Below are positions 16,310 through 25,210 of a stretch of DNA of 64,000 nucleotides, in pieces. This DNA is from Bacteroidota bacterium. GTDB taxonomy: Bacteria > Bacteroidota > Bacteroidia > B-17B0 > Aurantibacillaceae. Location of the stretch: the NCBI GenBank assembly GCA_017303905.1, contig JAFLBH010000004.1, positions 310,001 through 374,000 of the forward strand. The letters run 5' to 3'. The number at the start of each line of letters is the position of its first letter. The stretch's first letter is position 1. The position numbers were made by a program, and so were the translations under genes. The notes beneath the pieces are model-generated. The model worked only from the letters and a program-made list of their open reading frames with translations. It searched no databases and had not been told where the DNA came from.

Positions 16310-17221
16310 TTATGCAGGTATTAAACTATCTTTTTTTTTAAATCGCTCTGCTAATACCAATTCTTTTCCGCCACCTGAATAATCGTAGAATCCTTTACCT
16401 GACTTAACACCTAAATGTCCGGCAGTAACCATATTTACCAATAAAGGACAAGGCGCATATTTTGGATTTCCGAATCCGTTTTGTAACACGCGCATAATAT
16501 TTAAGCATACGTCGAGGCCAATAAAGTCGGCTAACTGTAATGGTCCCATTGGATGTGCCATTCCTAACTTCATTACTGTATCAATTTCCTCTACTCCCGC
16601 TTCACCTTCATATAAAGTAATGATGGCTTCGTTGATCATAGGCATTAAAATTTTATTCGCCACAAAGCCAGGGTAATCATTTACCTCAACAGGAATTTTA
16701 TTTAATTTTTTAGAGGTTTCCATGATTAAACGGCATACCTCGTCACTTGTATTATATCCTCGAATTACCTCAACTAATTTCATTACAGGAACCGGGTTCA
16801 TGAAATGCATTCCGATCACTTTATCGGCACGTTTTGTAACTGCAGCAATTTGTGTAATAGAAATAGATGAGGTGTTAGATGCTAAAATTGTTTTCTCAGG
16901 ACAAATTTCATCCAACTGCTTAAAAATTTTAAGTTTAATATCTACGTTTTCACTGGCTGCTTCTACTACTAAATCTGCATTTTGCGCTGCAGATTTTAAA
17001 TCGGTAGAAGTTTTAATGTTTCCTAATGTTGCTGCTTTATCAGCTTCGGTAATACTTCCCTTAGCAACCTGACGATCCAAATTTTTTGTAATTGTAGCGA
17101 TAGCTTTTTGTAAAGCAGCTTCATTGATATCAATTAAACTAACTGCATAGCCGAATTGAGCAAAGGTATGCGCAATTCCGTTTCCCATTGTTCCGCTGCC
17201 TATAACCGTAATATTTTTCAT
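16310..17221 (-). CDS. 3-hydroxybutyryl-CoA / 3-hydroxyacyl-CoA dehydrogenase
   Basis: A 303-residue cytosolic dehydrogenase that oxidises L-3-hydroxyacyl-CoA to the 3-keto form with NAD(P). The N-terminal Rossmann motif is GSGTMGNGIAHTFA, followed by the acidic Asp of SLIDIN. The catalytic SSISITQIA and GMHFMNPVPVMKLVEVI (catalytic His) are intact, and the C-terminal helical domain has NDYPGFVANKILMPMINEA and HPMGPLQLADFIGLD. It is the length of the single-domain Hbd/PaaH/FadN type, with no hydratase domain. Its partner pathway enzymes are not in the window, so fatty-acid, butyrate or aromatic degradation cannot be separated. Confidence 0.93.
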   Translation of the reverse strand: MKNITVIGSGTMGNGIAHTFAQFGYAVSLIDINEAALQKAIATITKNLDRQVAKGSITEADKAATLGNIKTSTDLKSAAQNADLVVEAASENVDIKLKIFKQLDEICPEKTILASNTSSISITQIAAVTKRADKVIGMHFMNPVPVMKLVEVIRGYNTSDEVCRLIMETSKKLNKIPVEVNDYPGFVANKILMPMINEAIITLYEGEAGVEEIDTVMKLGMAHPMGPLQLADFIGLDVCLNIMRVLQNGFGNPKYAPCPLLVNMVTAGHLGVKSGKGFYDYSGGGKELVLAERFKKKDSLIPA

Positions 17222-17262
17222 ACAATAGAGTTTTAGTAAGGACTTAGCCTTAATTTATCACG

Positions 17263-17294
17263 TAAATCTAAGTGACAATTCCATTTAAAGCAAA
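17263..17294 (-). promoter_or_regulatory. Probable promoter of the hydroxyacyl-CoA dehydrogenase gene
   Basis: On the minus strand a -33 TTTG (17291-17294) and a -7 box TAGATTTA (17263-17270, one mismatch to TAnnTTTG) are spaced by 20 bases, about 42 bases before the start codon. Confidence 0.5.
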
Positions 17295-17350
17295 CATTAG
17301 TTTTTAACCGATGATGTGGTAACTTTTAATAAGATTAAACCCTAAATAAT

Positions 17351-18070
17351 TTAGAAATTAATGTAAAAATCTTTGGTGAGATTTTTATACTCATCGGTAT
17401 AGGACATACGAGAGTCTTTCTCTATTACAAGCGTAGATTCAGAAAATTCAGTGGGATGAAATTCAAACTGCATCACATGACGTTTTTCGGTGTCTTTATC
17501 TAATCGTGTTCTAACTCTCAGCAACTTCGATAAATGAAATCCCTTTGCTTCAGCCATTTCTCTGAATGAAATAGCCTCGTTTTTCGGAAGTATTAAACAA
17601 AATTTACCTTTTGGATTGAGCAGTTTTTTAACTCCCTCAATTAATTCAATGTAAGGCAAGGTTTCTGCGTGACGAGCCGTCGATCGATTTGTATCACTAC
17701 TTTTTAAAGAGCCTACAAAATAAGGCGGGTTGGTGACAATTAAATCAAATTTCGACTCATTTGTTTTAGCGAATTCCTGTAAAGAAAGATTAATTGCCTG
17801 AAGTCTGTCACTAAATTTGCTTTCCTTGAAATTAATGGAGGCTTGTTCTATAGCGTTAGGGTCAATATCAATGGCCGTAATTTGTGCGGAGCTTGTTTTT
17901 TGAGCAAGCATTAAAGAAATAACTCCGGTTCCTGTACCAATATCTAAAATTGTTTTTGATCCGTTTGGAAAAACCCATGCCCCCAACAAAACTGCATCAG
18001 TGCCTACTTTCATAGCGCACTTGTCTTGTTGGATTACAAATTGCTTAAACGCAAATGTTGAACCGGACAT
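17351..18070 (-). CDS. tRNA1(Val) adenine-37 N6-methyltransferase (YfiC/TrmN6-like)
   Basis: A 239-residue class I SAM methyltransferase. It opens with FAFKQFVIQQDKCAMKVGTDAVLLGAWV, characteristic of the TrmN6/YfiC family. The SAM-binding motif ILDIGTGTGVISLMLA comes next, then the AIDIDPNAIEQA acidic segment and the NPPYF catalytic motif near residue 118 that marks N6-adenine methylation. Members modify A37 of tRNA(Val). The specificity is inferred from the family. It sits just after the T9SS-related gene pair but is unrelated to it. Confidence 0.88.
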   Translation of the reverse strand: MSGSTFAFKQFVIQQDKCAMKVGTDAVLLGAWVFPNGSKTILDIGTGTGVISLMLAQKTSSAQITAIDIDPNAIEQASINFKESKFSDRLQAINLSLQEFAKTNESKFDLIVTNPPYFVGSLKSSDTNRSTARHAETLPYIELIEGVKKLLNPKGKFCLILPKNEAISFREMAEAKGFHLSKLLRVRTRLDKDTEKRHVMQFEFHPTEFSESTLVIEKDSRMSYTDEYKNLTKDFYINF

Positions 18071-18093
18071 AAATTCATTTTATTATTGCTCGG

Positions 18094-19137
18094 TTATCGG
18101 TTTACAGAATTACCCAAAGCTCTTCCATAGCCCGGGCTGGTATTATAACGCAATGTAACTTCTAGTCCGCCTTTTAATTTTGAAGCAGGTGTTAATTGCG
18201 ATAAGTTAACATCGTAAGCTAATCCAATGGCATATTTCGATTTTTGATACAACAAGGTTGGAATCACTGCATCCTTTAAACGATAATAAACTCCAAACGA
18301 AAGTGAACTGGCTTTCTTTACATTGGTGTAGGTAGCTTGATCTTCGATAATGTATTTGAAAATAAATCCTAATGTTGTTTCGGTGTTAGGTCCTTGCTTC
18401 ATGTAAAGCACACTTGGAACCAAGGCTAATGCAGCAGACTTAATACCATAATCTAAATTAGCATGGAAAATATATTTGGTATGTAAACGCTCGCTTGATT
18501 CGAAAAATGAGTTTTTAGGTTGTTGGAAATGGAATGCAGAAAAACCGATATCGCATTTAGCACCATCCTGAGCACTTATATAACGTTCGCTTTTTGCATA
18601 ATGGAAATTTACACCGCCACCAATATCATATGTTGTTATAGCGCTTCTTGGAGTAGATTCTCCACTTGGTAAAGATGGATCGTAGGCGTAACCATCATAT
18701 TGACTATCCCAACGTAACGAATTAATATTAATGGTACGATAAATCATACCCGCTTGTAATCCGCCGGAAAGTTTACTGAATTTAGATGATTTTGTTACAA
18801 AACAAATTCCCAAGCTTGGCATTAAAGAACCCAATTTCGCATCTCCTGCTTTATCGCTATTAATGTTTAAAGCAAGGCCGATATAGTTTTTCTTAAGTTT
18901 CAAGTGACGAATAGCTTGCTCAACACTTACTCCATAAGTGGTGTAAGCTTTTCCAACACTTCCCCATTGAGTACGGTAATTAGCAATCGCCCTGGTATCG
19001 TAAGCGGTTGTAATTAATGCAGGATTTATATTTACAGGAGCTTCATTATACATAGAAAAATGTACGTCCTGTGCAAAAGACGTATGAACCGCAAATAATG
19101 CGCCTAAAAAACTTCCTATTTTTATTATTTTATTCAT
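18094..19137 (-). CDS. PorP/SprF-family type IX secretion outer-membrane protein
   Basis: A 347-residue outer-membrane barrel with a signal peptide (FAVHTSFAQ). The start of the mature protein, DVHFSMYNEAPVNINPALITT, is the recognised PorP/SprF signature, as are YRTQWGSVGKAYTTYGVSVE and the final KLKGGLEVTLRYN. In the type IX system SprF-like proteins partner with large adhesins that carry type B C-terminal sorting domains, and assist their attachment or secretion. Here the gene lies six bases after such a protein, so the two probably act together. Confidence 0.93.
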   Translation of the reverse strand: MNKIIKIGSFLGALFAVHTSFAQDVHFSMYNEAPVNINPALITTAYDTRAIANYRTQWGSVGKAYTTYGVSVEQAIRHLKLKKNYIGLALNINSDKAGDAKLGSLMPSLGICFVTKSSKFSKLSGGLQAGMIYRTININSLRWDSQYDGYAYDPSLPSGESTPRSAITTYDIGGGVNFHYAKSERYISAQDGAKCDIGFSAFHFQQPKNSFFESSERLHTKYIFHANLDYGIKSAALALVPSVLYMKQGPNTETTLGFIFKYIIEDQATYTNVKKASSLSFGVYYRLKDAVIPTLLYQKSKYAIGLAYDVNLSQLTPASKLKGGLEVTLRYNTSPGYGRALGNSVNR

Positions 19138-19143
19138 AAAAGT

Positions 19144-21528
19144 TTACCTTATTAAAGTAACATTTCCTTTGAGGTTAAACGGTTCATTATTGACCGTTGT
19201 TCCTTGTAACCTGTATACAAAAACACCGGTATTTAATGGCTCACTATTAAACGTTCCATCCCAGCCTAAATCCTTATTACTAGATTCAAATACTTTCTCA
19301 CCCCAGCGATTAAAAATTTGAAAAGTGAAGTTTGCTAAGCATTTACCCCTGACGTATAAGACATCATTGACGCCATCTCCATTGGGCGAGAAGGCATTAG
19401 GGACAAACATCTCACCACAATCATCTATGACACAGACCGTGAGTGTATCGTTATACTTACAGTTTTTACTATTATATCCGGTGACGACATATTTTGTAGT
19501 AATAGTTGGTGTGGCAATAGGATTATAAATCAACAAAGGATTACAACTGCTTGGAGAGCCATCCGGACAAGTTAACGATCCATCATTAGGCGACCACTTA
19601 TAATACAGAGCTTGAATACCGTAAAGTTGAACCGACTGACCAAAACGAATACAAGTATCTCTTAACCCTTGTGTATTTGGCGTGTCGACCACATGGATAA
19701 TTTTAGTTTTCACGATACTATCATATCCATAAGGATTTGTAACTGCTAAACTAACGGTGTAATCACCTGGTACATTATAACAAATAGTTGGGAATGGTGT
19801 CGATGTAGTGTCAGGATTTCCTCCTGGAGAGTACCACTTCACAATTTGAGGTTCACCGCCGCATGAAGTATTAATAAAAGAAACACAACCTTTCGTACAA
19901 ATGGTGTCGTTAGCAACAGCTGTTGTAAAATCGGCAACAGGAGGAAAACAATTAATAACGCTCATAGTAACTGTATCCACTAAACTTTTACAACCCTGTA
20001 AAGTTGCATAAGATACCGTACACGAATACGTCGTTAAATAATTTTGTGTACAAACCGACATAGCAGGTATTGCCAAAACAGAAGCTGAATTAGATGAGGT
20101 AACAATATGCATAGTTGGTGACCATGTGTAACTGTAGGCCATTCCCGGAGGAGGTGTAGATGTTGCAACTGATAATGTAGCTGTTTGGTTACCACAAATT
20201 GTATTCGTAGCAATGGCATTTGTATTGGTGAGTAATGAAACAGTAGCCGTTGGCACAGGCACTACAGTTAATGTTACTACTCTTGGTAAAGATAAACAAC
20301 CGAGAGCGGTTTGTCCGGTTACGGTATAGGTAGTTGTAACAGTAGGCGAAGCGGTTACTGTAGAGCCGGTAAAATTATTCAGGGTGAAAGCAGGTGTCCA
20401 TGTATAGGTTCCGCCTGTACCTGCACCGGTTGCTGTATAGGTATAAGAACTTCCTAAGCAAATGGTCGTATTCGTTGGCGTAACTGTCAATGTAGGCGGC
20501 GTAGTAACAGAAATACTAACAACGGCCTGACCTGTACACGTACCGGTTGAACCTAAAACTGTATAAGTTGTAGAGGTACTTGGAGTAGCCACTACAACCG
20601 GACCAAAACCACTACTTAAACTCGCTGAAGGAGACCAAACATAATTTGAAGCACCGAATGCACTTAAAGTAACACCGGCACCGCCAATACAAGTAGTAGC
20701 GGTTATAGGAGAAACTGAAACTGATAAAGGAGAACCAATCACCACATTTACATTTGTTGTACCTGTACAACCTGTAAGTGGATCCAGTCCTATGATAGTA
20801 TAAGCCGTATTACCTGTAGGAGACGATACAACAGCTGAACCGGTTGTAGAACTTAGTCCCGTTCCCGGTGACCACGTATAAACACCGGCGGCACCCGCAC
20901 CTGTTGCTGTTAATGTTGCGCTACCTCCAGGACAAGTTGTGAAAGAAGGTGAGGCTGTTACTAAAACTGACATAGCGGGATTAACAACCAAACTCACAAC
21001 AGCTGTACTTGAACACCCCCCGCTTTCACCTACAACAGTATAGTTAGTACTTGTACTAGGATTTGCTGTAACCGGAGAACCATTTGCGCTGCTTAAAGAT
21101 GAGCTTGGTGTCCATGTATAGGATGTGCCTCCCGCTGCAGTTAAAGTGGAACTATTACCTACACAAATAGTAGCCGGATTTGGAGTTGCTGTAATTGTTG
21201 GTGTTGGATTAACTGTTACAACTTGACTAACACTGGCTGTATTTGTTCCTCCCGCAGTTGCGGTAACTGAAATAGTAAAAGTTCCTGCGGTACCGAAATT
21301 AATTGAAGTAACGGATGCGTTTGGAGCCCCTATTACCGGACCGGCTGGAGTTGACGTCCAGGTGTAACCAACAATTGCGGTTGTTCCTGGTGTTACAGCG
21401 CAAGTTGTAGTTAACGCTATACCGGAACACAAAGGCGAAGGAATAGCAAAGTTAGGGGTAAAAGTAGCCTGCGAGAATGTGAATAAGGAAATAAACAGTA
21501 AAAATAAAACGTAGAAAAATCTTTTCAT
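19144..21528 (-). CDS. T9SS type B sorted surface protein with Ig-like/PKD repeats and CHU_C domain
   Basis: A 794-residue cell-surface protein with a signal peptide (FTFSQ). It is built of about six Ser/Thr-rich Ig-like repeats of 75-90 residues with the theme TICLGSSYTYTATGAG..YTWTP...S...V..PT.TTTYTVTG, followed by a PKD-like domain (residues about 540-620, PGDYTVSLAVTNPYGYDS). The C-terminal domain of about 90 residues has VPNAFSPNGDGVNDVLYV, FQIFNRWGEKVFES and WDGTFNSEPLNTGVFVYRLQG, the gliding-motility-associated (CHU_C) type B signal. It resembles a short SprB-like adhesin and is paired with the PorP/SprF gene. The ligand is unknown. Confidence 0.92.
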   Translation of the reverse strand: MKRFFYVLFLLFISLFTFSQATFTPNFAIPSPLCSGIALTTTCAVTPGTTAIVGYTWTSTPAGPVIGAPNASVTSINFGTAGTFTISVTATAGGTNTASVSQVVTVNPTPTITATPNPATICVGNSSTLTAAGGTSYTWTPSSSLSSANGSPVTANPSTSTNYTVVGESGGCSSTAVVSLVVNPAMSVLVTASPSFTTCPGGSATLTATGAGAAGVYTWSPGTGLSSTTGSAVVSSPTGNTAYTIIGLDPLTGCTGTTNVNVVIGSPLSVSVSPITATTCIGGAGVTLSAFGASNYVWSPSASLSSGFGPVVVATPSTSTTYTVLGSTGTCTGQAVVSISVTTPPTLTVTPTNTTICLGSSYTYTATGAGTGGTYTWTPAFTLNNFTGSTVTASPTVTTTYTVTGQTALGCLSLPRVVTLTVVPVPTATVSLLTNTNAIATNTICGNQTATLSVATSTPPPGMAYSYTWSPTMHIVTSSNSASVLAIPAMSVCTQNYLTTYSCTVSYATLQGCKSLVDTVTMSVINCFPPVADFTTAVANDTICTKGCVSFINTSCGGEPQIVKWYSPGGNPDTTSTPFPTICYNVPGDYTVSLAVTNPYGYDSIVKTKIIHVVDTPNTQGLRDTCIRFGQSVQLYGIQALYYKWSPNDGSLTCPDGSPSSCNPLLIYNPIATPTITTKYVVTGYNSKNCKYNDTLTVCVIDDCGEMFVPNAFSPNGDGVNDVLYVRGKCLANFTFQIFNRWGEKVFESSNKDLGWDGTFNSEPLNTGVFVYRLQGTTVNNEPFNLKGNVTLIR

Positions 21529-21836
21529 ATTTTAGGTATTATATCTAAATCTAAGTTAGCTAAACAAATTTTAGTTTGAGCGCTTCTCACTCAATACTTT
21601 AATAAACTCACTAAGTGGTAAAGATAAGTATAATGTACTACATATAAAAATGAAAGAAGGGTAACTATCAACAGGTGATTTTTAATTTTCGTGAACGTTT
21701 AAAAAATACATTTAAAAATCAGAATTTGTTAAAGTAATTAACCGAAATATTCAAATTGTTAATAACTTTAGGATGAATAACGTAAATTAACAGTAGGATT
21801 TCTCGTAAAATATTAAAACTTTGCAAAATTCTGAAA
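21529..21836. other. Intergenic region between the adhesin and M23 peptidase genes
   Basis: 308 bases of AT-rich sequence between divergent genes. On the minus strand TATCTTTA at 21619-21626 is one mismatch from the -7 consensus and could serve the adhesin-porP unit. On the plus strand AAACTTTG ends about 16 bases before the peptidase start and is also one mismatch off. No ORF, RNA gene or repeat was recognised. Confidence 0.5.
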
Positions 21837-22805
21837 ATGAAGGGTTTTATTCATATATGCGCACTCCTTATTATGATGGCTGTAACACCATCATTTGCAG
21901 GTAATTTGCATAAAGATGATGAGAAGAATAAACCCGGTGATGACAAGAAAAGTAAGGCTAAAAGAGACGATACTACTCACCACACCTTAAACACTCAAAT
22001 AGCTGAAATAGAAGAAGATGAACAAGATACAGCAAGTATTTTGTTTCCTTCCAACGATTTATATGCCACCTGGGATACTACTACCATTCATCCTTATAAT
22101 TTTAGTGATTGTTTTCGGACAGATTCTGTGACGATTTGTTTAACTGATATAGGAGAAGGTCGTTTTTCAATGCCATTTAAAGGAATGATAACCAGCGAAT
22201 TTGGGTGGAGAAGATATCGTCCGCATTACGGCACTGACATTGATTTGGAAATTGGTGATACTGTAGTGTCTGCCTTTGACGGTATGGTTCGAATCGCAAG
22301 AAGTAAGATAAGCGGTTACGGTAATGTAGTAATTATACGTCATACTAACGGATTAGAAACAGTTTATGCTCACTTAAGCAAGATTTTAGTAGAAGCCGGG
22401 CAACCTATTAAAGCGGGTGAAATATTAGGTCTGGGTGGAAATACCGGTCGTTCTTACGGAGCTCATTTACATTTTGAAATGCGTTATTTAGGGCAGGCTT
22501 TAGATACAGAAGACTTTATTGACTACGCAAAAGGAGATTTAAAAACATACGAATTTACACTAAGGAAAACTGACGTTGAAAACAAGTACGATTTACGTGC
22601 CATGCACAATCGTCACCGTCATGACGTTGGTGCAGTAAAATACACTACAAAAAATGGTGTTAAATACGGGATTTATAAAGTAAGACCGGGTGATAACCTG
22701 GGAGTGATTGCCAAACGTTGTCACACTACTGTAAGTGCTATCTGTAAAAAGAATGGCATAAAGCCAACCAAGATTTTACAAATTGGTCAGAAACTCAAAG
22801 TTTAA
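21837..22805 (+). CDS. M23 peptidase with C-terminal LysM domain
   Basis: A 322-residue exported peptidoglycan hydrolase of the lysostaphin type, with a signal peptide (cleaved near SFAG) and a charged low-complexity linker (residues 25-75). The M23 domain spans about 118-220: SEFGWRRYRPHYGTDIDLEIGDTVVSAFDGMV supplies the first zinc ligands (H and D in HYGTDID), then HTNGLETVYAHLSKI, and YGAHLHFEMR holds the HxH motif. A LysM repeat (YGIYKVRPGDNLGVIAKRCHTTVSAICKKNG) at 278-321 would hold it on peptidoglycan. All catalytic residues are present, so it should be active, unlike degenerate EnvC/NlpD-type activators. Confidence 0.92.
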   Translation: MKGFIHICALLIMMAVTPSFAGNLHKDDEKNKPGDDKKSKAKRDDTTHHTLNTQIAEIEEDEQDTASILFPSNDLYATWDTTTIHPYNFSDCFRTDSVTICLTDIGEGRFSMPFKGMITSEFGWRRYRPHYGTDIDLEIGDTVVSAFDGMVRIARSKISGYGNVVIIRHTNGLETVYAHLSKILVEAGQPIKAGEILGLGGNTGRSYGAHLHFEMRYLGQALDTEDFIDYAKGDLKTYEFTLRKTDVENKYDLRAMHNRHRHDVGAVKYTTKNGVKYGIYKVRPGDNLGVIAKRCHTTVSAICKKNGIKPTKILQIGQKLKV

Positions 22806-22811
22806 CTCTTC

Positions 22812-23657
22812 CTATTTCTTATGAAATTCTATTAAGCCTTCGATAGGAGACTTAATAACTTTACCGAGTGTATATCCTTCCTCATTCGCCACCTCAGCAA
22901 GTATGCTTTTATAATAGTAACCTATAGAACCTACCGAATGAACTGTATACTTTCTTGAATCCGTATATTTTTCAATTTGCTTGTGAAAAAAGCTTACAAA
23001 GCAATTCTTCACTAACTTTTTCATATAAGGGTCTTTGATGTTGTCTGACACAAAAGAATTAATAGAGGCCAAATAGCGACTCGGCATTCCCTTTTTGTAC
23101 ACATTATCTAAAATCTCTTCCCTGTGATATCCTTTTGCTTCAAAAGCGGCTCTGATTTTGGAAGGCAGCTCACCATCAAAATAAGCCTGTACAAATGTTT
23201 TTCCTATGTGCGCTCCACTGCCATCATCACCAAACATGTAGCCATAAGAAGGGACATTTTCAGCCACTTCTACTCCATTATATAAACAACTATTACTGCC
23301 GGTACCTAGAATACAAGCAATGCCTGATTTCGATCCACACAAGGCTCTTGCAGCAGCTAATAAGTCGTGACCAATATTCACGCTTTTCAAATCGAGGGCA
23401 GCCCTTATCCCATCACCAACTATCTTACAATTTATCTCATTAGAACATCCTGCACCATAATAGTATAAAACATCAACTTCTGGCAGGTATTCACTTACAA
23501 ATGGCTTAAGGTTTAAAATTAGTTCGTCGTAAATTTGCTCGGTAGTTTGAAAATAGGGATTAAATCCAATAGTTTTATAATCGGCAATTACCTTGCCGTT
23601 CTCAAGAACTACCCAATCGGTTTTTGTAGATCCGCTGTCAGCTAATAAAATGTACAC
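22812..23657 (-). CDS. BadF/BadG-type ATPase, N-acetylglucosamine kinase-like
   Basis: A 281-residue ASKHA-fold kinase. The phosphate-1 motif LLADSGSTKTDWVV at the N-terminus, the CILGTGSNSCLYNG phosphate-2 motif and YMFGDDGSGAHIGKTFV are those of the BadF/BadG/BcrA/BcrD family that includes eukaryotic-like GlcNAc kinases. A role in recycling amino sugars is likely but not proven. The start codon is GTG. It is convergent with the M23 peptidase gene, six bases apart, which may be a chance link to cell-wall recycling. Confidence 0.85.
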   Translation of the reverse strand: MYILLADSGSTKTDWVVLENGKVIADYKTIGFNPYFQTTEQIYDELILNLKPFVSEYLPEVDVLYYYGAGCSNEINCKIVGDGIRAALDLKSVNIGHDLLAAARALCGSKSGIACILGTGSNSCLYNGVEVAENVPSYGYMFGDDGSGAHIGKTFVQAYFDGELPSKIRAAFEAKGYHREEILDNVYKKGMPSRYLASINSFVSDNIKDPYMKKLVKNCFVSFFHKQIEKYTDSRKYTVHSVGSIGYYYKSILAEVANEEGYTLGKVIKSPIEGLIEFHKK

Positions 23658-23684
23658 TTTAAATTGTTTTAGTCCTATGGTACA

Positions 23685-23711
23685 AAAATAAAAAAAGCCC
23701 CGTAAGGGGCT
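23685..23711 (-). terminator. Terminator after rpsP
   Basis: A 6-bp GC stem AGCCCC / GGGGCT (23696-23701, 23706-23711) with a GTAA loop, followed on the minus strand by a T-rich run. Confidence 0.8.
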
Positions 23712-23729
23712 CCTTATTTTATTAAATAT

Positions 23730-24245
23730 TTATGCTTGTTCCTCTGATGAAGTTTCTGCTGCCGCATTATTTTCTTCTGCCGGAGCTGCTGTTGTTTTAG
23801 CTGCAATTTTAGCGGCCTTCGCTTCTTTACTAGCCGTTTCAGCTTTTAAACGATCGCTGGCTTTTTTAGAACCTTCGCTTGCTAAACGATCTTTTTTGCT
23901 GTTAACTTTTCCTTCTTTTTCCTGTAACCATTTGTTGAATTTTTGTTCAACCTGAGCTTCAGTTAAAGCACCTTTTTTGGCACCTTCCAACAAATGCTTT
24001 TTTAACATTACACCCTTATAAGAAAGGATGGCACGGCAAGTGTCAGTTGGCTGAGCACCATTCATTAACCATTGTAATGTTTTGTCGAAATTGATGTCAA
24101 TTGTTGCAGGATTTGAATTAGGGTTATAAACGCCTAATTTTTCAATGAATTTTCCGTCACGTGGTGCACGACCATCCGCAACTACAACGTGAAAAAAGGC
24201 TGCATCCTTTTTCCCATGTCTCTGTAGTCTAATCTTTACTGCCAT
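23730..24245 (-). CDS. rpsP: 30S ribosomal protein S16 with Ala/Glu-rich tail
   Basis: A 171-residue protein. The first ~80 residues are canonical S16: MAVKIRLQRHGKKDAAFFHVVVADGRAPRDGKFIEKLGVYNP and LQWLMNGAQPTDTCRAILSYKGVMLKKHL. The remaining 90 residues are a Lys/Ala/Glu-rich, probably disordered or helical extension (AKAAKIAAKTTAAPAEENNAAAETSSEEQA). Long S16 tails are common in Bacteroidota. It has its own promoter (24270-24300) and terminator and is not linked to rimM, trmD or rplS here. Confidence 0.97.
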   Translation of the reverse strand: MAVKIRLQRHGKKDAAFFHVVVADGRAPRDGKFIEKLGVYNPNSNPATIDINFDKTLQWLMNGAQPTDTCRAILSYKGVMLKKHLLEGAKKGALTEAQVEQKFNKWLQEKEGKVNSKKDRLASEGSKKASDRLKAETASKEAKAAKIAAKTTAAPAEENNAAAETSSEEQA

Positions 24246-24269
24246 TTTATTTAATTTTTAATTGGGTGG

Positions 24270-24300
24270 CAAATATCGGAACTTTTTATGGTTTTACAAA
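24270..24300 (-). promoter_or_regulatory. Promoter of rpsP
   Basis: On the minus strand a -33 TTTG at 24297-24300 and a -7 box GATATTTG at 24270-24277 (first base off consensus) are spaced by 19 bases, about 25 bases before the start codon. Confidence 0.65.
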
Positions 24301-24335
24301 AAATAAATATACCTGTTTTTGTTGCCATTTTTTTA

Positions 24336-24343
24336 TACCTTTG
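24336..24343 (+). promoter_or_regulatory. -7 box of the universal stress gene
   Basis: TACCTTTG exactly matches TAnnTTTG, 21 bases before the start at 24365. A TTTG 14 bases upstream is closer than usual for a -33 element. Confidence 0.6.
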
Positions 24344-24364
24344 CGTCTTTAAAAACCTAAAACT

Positions 24365-25195
24365 ATGCAAGTTAAAGAAAGAGGCATTGTCCTAATCCCA
24401 ATCGATTTTTCTGAACAATCAATTTTTGCCATCAAACAATCTTACAACCTTGCTAAATATACTCACTCTAAAATCGTTCTCTTACACGTATACGAAAAAG
24501 TAGGTGAAGAGCGTTATGAAGATCTTACCAAATTAACCAAGCAAACCGAAGCGGAAAGTGGCGGAATTCCTGTAGAATTCATGAATGTTAAAGGTGACAT
24601 TTATGTAGAGACGGATCGCGTGGCGGAAGAAATTAGTGCTACTTTAATTATCATGGGTATAGAAAGTCACATGAAATTTAAAGATATTTTCGGTGGCAGT
24701 GCTTCCAAATTAATCCGTAAAGCTCCTTGTCCTGTAATTACCATCCGCGGTCGCGAACACCGTGATGGTTGTGAAAATATTTTATTACCTCTTGATTTAT
24801 CCCGCCAATCACGCGAAAAAGTTGATATCGCAGTTCAATTTGCGAAATATTTTGGCGCCTCTATTCGTGTACTTTCAGTGTTTAGTCCATCAGATGCCGC
24901 TTATGAAAATCAATTATTAGCGTATTCTCATCAAGTAAAACAATTCATTAAGAGTAAAGGTATTTCTTGTACCAATAAATCAATTGCAAGCGATCACGTT
25001 GCTGAAACAGTAGTGGATTATGCAAACAAAATTGAGTCGGATTTAATCATGATCATGAATAAACCTGAATTAAGCGTGAAAGAATTCTTTGGTGGTACAG
25101 AAGCTCAACACATCGTTGATATCAGTAATATTCCTGTTATGACGGTAAACCCAATGAAGCGTGAAAGCATGAACCATTTTGGTACAGGCTTCTAA
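24365..25195 (+). CDS. Universal stress protein with two Usp domains
   Basis: A 276-residue cytosolic protein of two tandem Usp domains. The first (residues 1-135) starts GIVLIPIDFSEQSIFAIKQSYNLAKY and ends IIMGIESHMKFKDIFGGSASKLIRKAPCPVITIR, which contains the ATP-binding G-2x-G-9x-G(S) type loop. The second (about 140-265) starts NILLPLDLSRQSREKVDIAVQFAKYFGASIRVL and ends FFGGTEAQHIVDISNIPVMTV, with a more diverged loop. Usp proteins bind nucleotides and help under starvation or stress. Single gene with its own promoter. Confidence 0.93.
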   Translation: MQVKERGIVLIPIDFSEQSIFAIKQSYNLAKYTHSKIVLLHVYEKVGEERYEDLTKLTKQTEAESGGIPVEFMNVKGDIYVETDRVAEEISATLIIMGIESHMKFKDIFGGSASKLIRKAPCPVITIRGREHRDGCENILLPLDLSRQSREKVDIAVQFAKYFGASIRVLSVFSPSDAAYENQLLAYSHQVKQFIKSKGISCTNKSIASDHVAETVVDYANKIESDLIMIMNKPELSVKEFFGGTEAQHIVDISNIPVMTVNPMKRESMNHFGTGF

Positions 25196-25210
25196 TTCGA
25201 AACTTAAAGC

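Noticed and set aside
20034..20219. Open frame on the minus strand inside the adhesin gene
   Set aside because: It is a shadow frame of the Ig-like repeats of the 794-residue surface protein: composition is His/Leu/Gln-rich without a domain, and the true gene spans it.
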